From NCBI GenBank assembly GCA_045541475.1, contig JAZQJI010000042.1:1-46848 (forward strand): a stretch of 46,848 nucleotides of DNA. Reading direction: 5' to 3'. The first letter of the stretch is position 1; each line of letters begins with the position of its first letter. Made by a program: the position numbers and the translations under genes. Below the pieces are notes generated by a model. It did no database searches. It saw only the letters and a program-made list of their open reading frames with translations, and was not told the origin of the DNA. Positions 45,664-46,848 of this stretch are shown piece after piece. The DNA is from RGIG3077 sp045541475 (GTDB lineage Bacteria > Bacillota > Clostridia > Oscillospirales > Ruminococcaceae).

Positions 45664-46848
45664 ATGAAAAGGTTTATTTCATTTCTTGCGGCAATGGTGA
45701 TGATTTTAGTCAACATTGTCACATTCGATCTCGGAATACTCTCTTCCACTGAAGTTGCTGCGGCTGAAAGCTACAACATCACACTTGTATCAACAGCAGG
45801 TACGACTCATGTTCAGATTGAAGGTTATCATGTGAGCAGTAGTAATGAATTCTGGGAAAACGTTGCTTTTACAAGCGGCATGGTTGTTCAGTACTATGAA
45901 AATGCAACAGCAACAATCACATTTAAGAGCAGCGAGTGGGATCAGAACGGTGTGTCATGGTCAGGCACAATAACGTCCGACATGACGCTTACATTTGACG
46001 GCTCCACAGTAACAGCTTCAACAGGCAGTACTGGTGATGTTACTACCACAACTACCACTGCAAAGGTTACAACCACAACAACTAAAAAGGTTACAACCAC
46101 AACAACTAAGAAGGTAACAACAACTACTACAAAGGCAATCGATCCCAACGCTCCTACAATCAGCGTTGATGCTATCGTAGTAGATGAAGGCGCAACAACA
46201 GCTACATTCAATGTTTACATTGAAAACAACCCTGGCATAACAGCTCTCCAGTATCAGCTCGCACTTCCTTCCGGCTACACATTCAGTGCAGCAGAACAGG
46301 GTGCAGTTGCTGACAACAGCACATTCACAGGTTCTGTTATGTTTGGCGATCTTGGTACAAACACAAACAGCCTCGTATTCTTCTCAATGGCAGGTACAAT
46401 TGAAGGCGATGGCATTATTGCTACATACACAGTTGACCTCAACGGAACAGAGGCTCCCGGCACAGTAATTCCTGTTACAATCACTCCTGAAACAATGGGT
46501 GATGCTGATATGAATGATGTTACATTCAATGCAATTGCAGGTTCTGTTACTATCGATGGCGAAGTTGTTGCTACAACAACAAAGGCTACAACTACAACTA
46601 CCAAGAAGGTAACAACAACAACTACTACATCTGTTAATATCGGCAACGATGCTGCTGTAAGCGTTGAATCCATAACAGTTGACGAAGGCGCAACAACAGC
46701 AACATTCAATGTTTACGTTGTAAACAACCCCGGCATGACAGCTCTCCAGTATCAGCTCGTACTTCCTGAAGGCTACACATTCAGTGCAGCAGAACAGGGC
46801 GGCGTTGCTGATAGCAGCACATTCACAGGTTCTATCATGTTTGGCGAT
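45664..46848 (+). CDS. scaffoldin with cohesin repeats (partial, runs off the right edge)
   Basis: Structural backbone of a cellulosome, secreted. 395 codons are visible: signal peptide (about 1-34, AAA before ESYN), an N-terminal domain of unknown type (about 36-120), a Thr-rich linker with KKVTTTTT units (about 125-157), cohesin 1 (about 165-300; VDEGATTATFNVYIENNPG, LQYQLALPSGYTF), a second Thr linker (about 303-323) and the first 60 residues of cohesin 2. The start at 45664 follows AAAGGA. The position after a cohesin-dockerin gene recalls scaA of R. flavefaciens. A C-terminal dockerin would be expected but is outside the window. Confidence 0.88.
   Translation, partial: MKRFISFLAAMVMILVNIVTFDLGILSSTEVAAAESYNITLVSTAGTTHVQIEGYHVSSSNEFWENVAFTSGMVVQYYENATATITFKSSEWDQNGVSWSGTITSDMTLTFDGSTVTASTGSTGDVTTTTTTAKVTTTTTKKVTTTTTKKVTTTTTKAIDPNAPTISVDAIVVDEGATTATFNVYIENNPGITALQYQLALPSGYTFSAAEQGAVADNSTFTGSVMFGDLGTNTNSLVFFSMAGTIEGDGIIATYTVDLNGTEAPGTVIPVTITPETMGDADMNDVTFNAIAGSVTIDGEVVATTTKATTTTTKKVTTTTTTSVNIGNDAAVSVESITVDEGATTATFNVYVVNNPGMTALQYQLVLPEGYTFSAAEQGGVADSSTFTGSIMFGD
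46038..46135 (+). repeat. Thr-codon linker repeats
   Basis: Repeats of ACAACCACAACAACTAA-like units encoding KKVTTTTT, in the first linker of the scaffoldin. A shorter version recurs at about 46567-46634. Confidence 0.75.
46183..46350 (+). repeat. cohesin repeat, copy 1
   Basis: The 168-bp stretch from GATGAAGGCGCAACAACAG to TTTGGCGAT is repeated with high identity at 46681-46848, 498 bp downstream. The end shown is the window edge, not the repeat end. Confidence 0.85.
46681..46848 (+). repeat. cohesin repeat, copy 2 (cut by the window edge)
   Basis: Same sequence as copy 1 apart from about twenty changes, some clustered at codons giving VV, M, V, E, GG and S. Recent duplication or gene conversion within the scaffoldin gene. 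Confidence 0.85.

Noticed and set aside
46038..46135. CRISPR-like short repeats
   Set aside because: The repeats have no spacers of constant length and encode an in-frame Thr linker.
45942..46709. Two minus-strand Val-rich open frames at the right end
   Set aside because: They are antisense to the cohesin and Thr-linker repeats of the scaffoldin; low complexity and no ribosome sites.

Overview
The window looks like chromosome of a Gram-positive, endospore-forming, anaerobic, fibre-degrading Firmicute, most like a cellulosome-producing Ruminococcus (Oscillospiraceae). Supporting observations are the spore-germination protease gpr, the ylxM-ffh-rpsP-khpA-rimM-trmD operon, TTGACA-17-TATAAT promoters with GGAGG ribosome sites, Thr-rich linkers on surface proteins, and, at the right edge, a cohesin-dockerin protein followed by a multi-cohesin scaffoldin. 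That order resembles scaC-scaA of the Ruminococcus flavefaciens sca cluster. The species call is inference from gene content and family knowledge; no database was searched.

Layout. 1-4.5 kb: tail of an unknown gene, rfbA (dTDP-sugar synthesis), and a convergent sigma/anti-sigma pair whose anti-sigma partner has a very large outer domain. 4.5-8.1 kb: lysS-greA and rpsT (minus), then gpr (plus). 8.1-11.5 kb: ridA-ilvB behind a long attenuator leader, then an apparently metal-regulated unit (44-aa membrane peptide plus DUF3793) with three identical-arm palindromes. 11.6-14 kb: GH27 glycosidase and gap. 14.2-17.4 kb: a PAS/kinase-like protein, an acidic-repeat membrane protein, tRNA-Met and tRNA-Glu. 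17.5-20.6 kb: a redox/oxygen-defence block (thioredoxin, ferredoxin-thioredoxin reductase-like protein, rubredoxin, a flavodiiron-flavin reductase-rubredoxin fusion, ferredoxin). 20.7-25 kb: HPr and the translation/SRP operon. 25-27.4 kb: MATE exporter and a divergent XRE-regulator module. 27.4-32 kb: GH36 alpha-galactosidase and surface GH74 xyloglucanase in one operon. 32.3-38.6 kb: M23 endopeptidase, lipoprotein, ABC-2 exporter, CIRCE-controlled Hsp20, anchored Thr-rich surface protein. 38.9-44 kb: GH31 alpha-xylosidase, small membrane proteins, Dabb protein, CapA-like lipoprotein. 44-46.8 kb: cohesin-dockerin adaptor and scaffoldin, each behind a long, structured leader.

How it fits together. 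GH74 on the cell surface would cut xyloglucan; the cytoplasmic GH31, GH36 and GH27 enzymes would trim the imported oligosaccharides. The scaffoldins would assemble dockerin-bearing enzymes encoded elsewhere. Three glycosidase promoters carry a CGTTTACA-like half-site, suggesting (not proving) a shared LacI-type regulator. The redox block would protect a strict anaerobe from O2 or NO.

The least explained parts are non-coding: the roughly 140-nt leader of the cohesin-dockerin gene with mutually exclusive pairings, the roughly 375-nt leader of the scaffoldin, the ridA-ilvB attenuator leader, and the triple palindrome near DUF3793. No CRISPR array, IS element, prophage or rRNA was seen.
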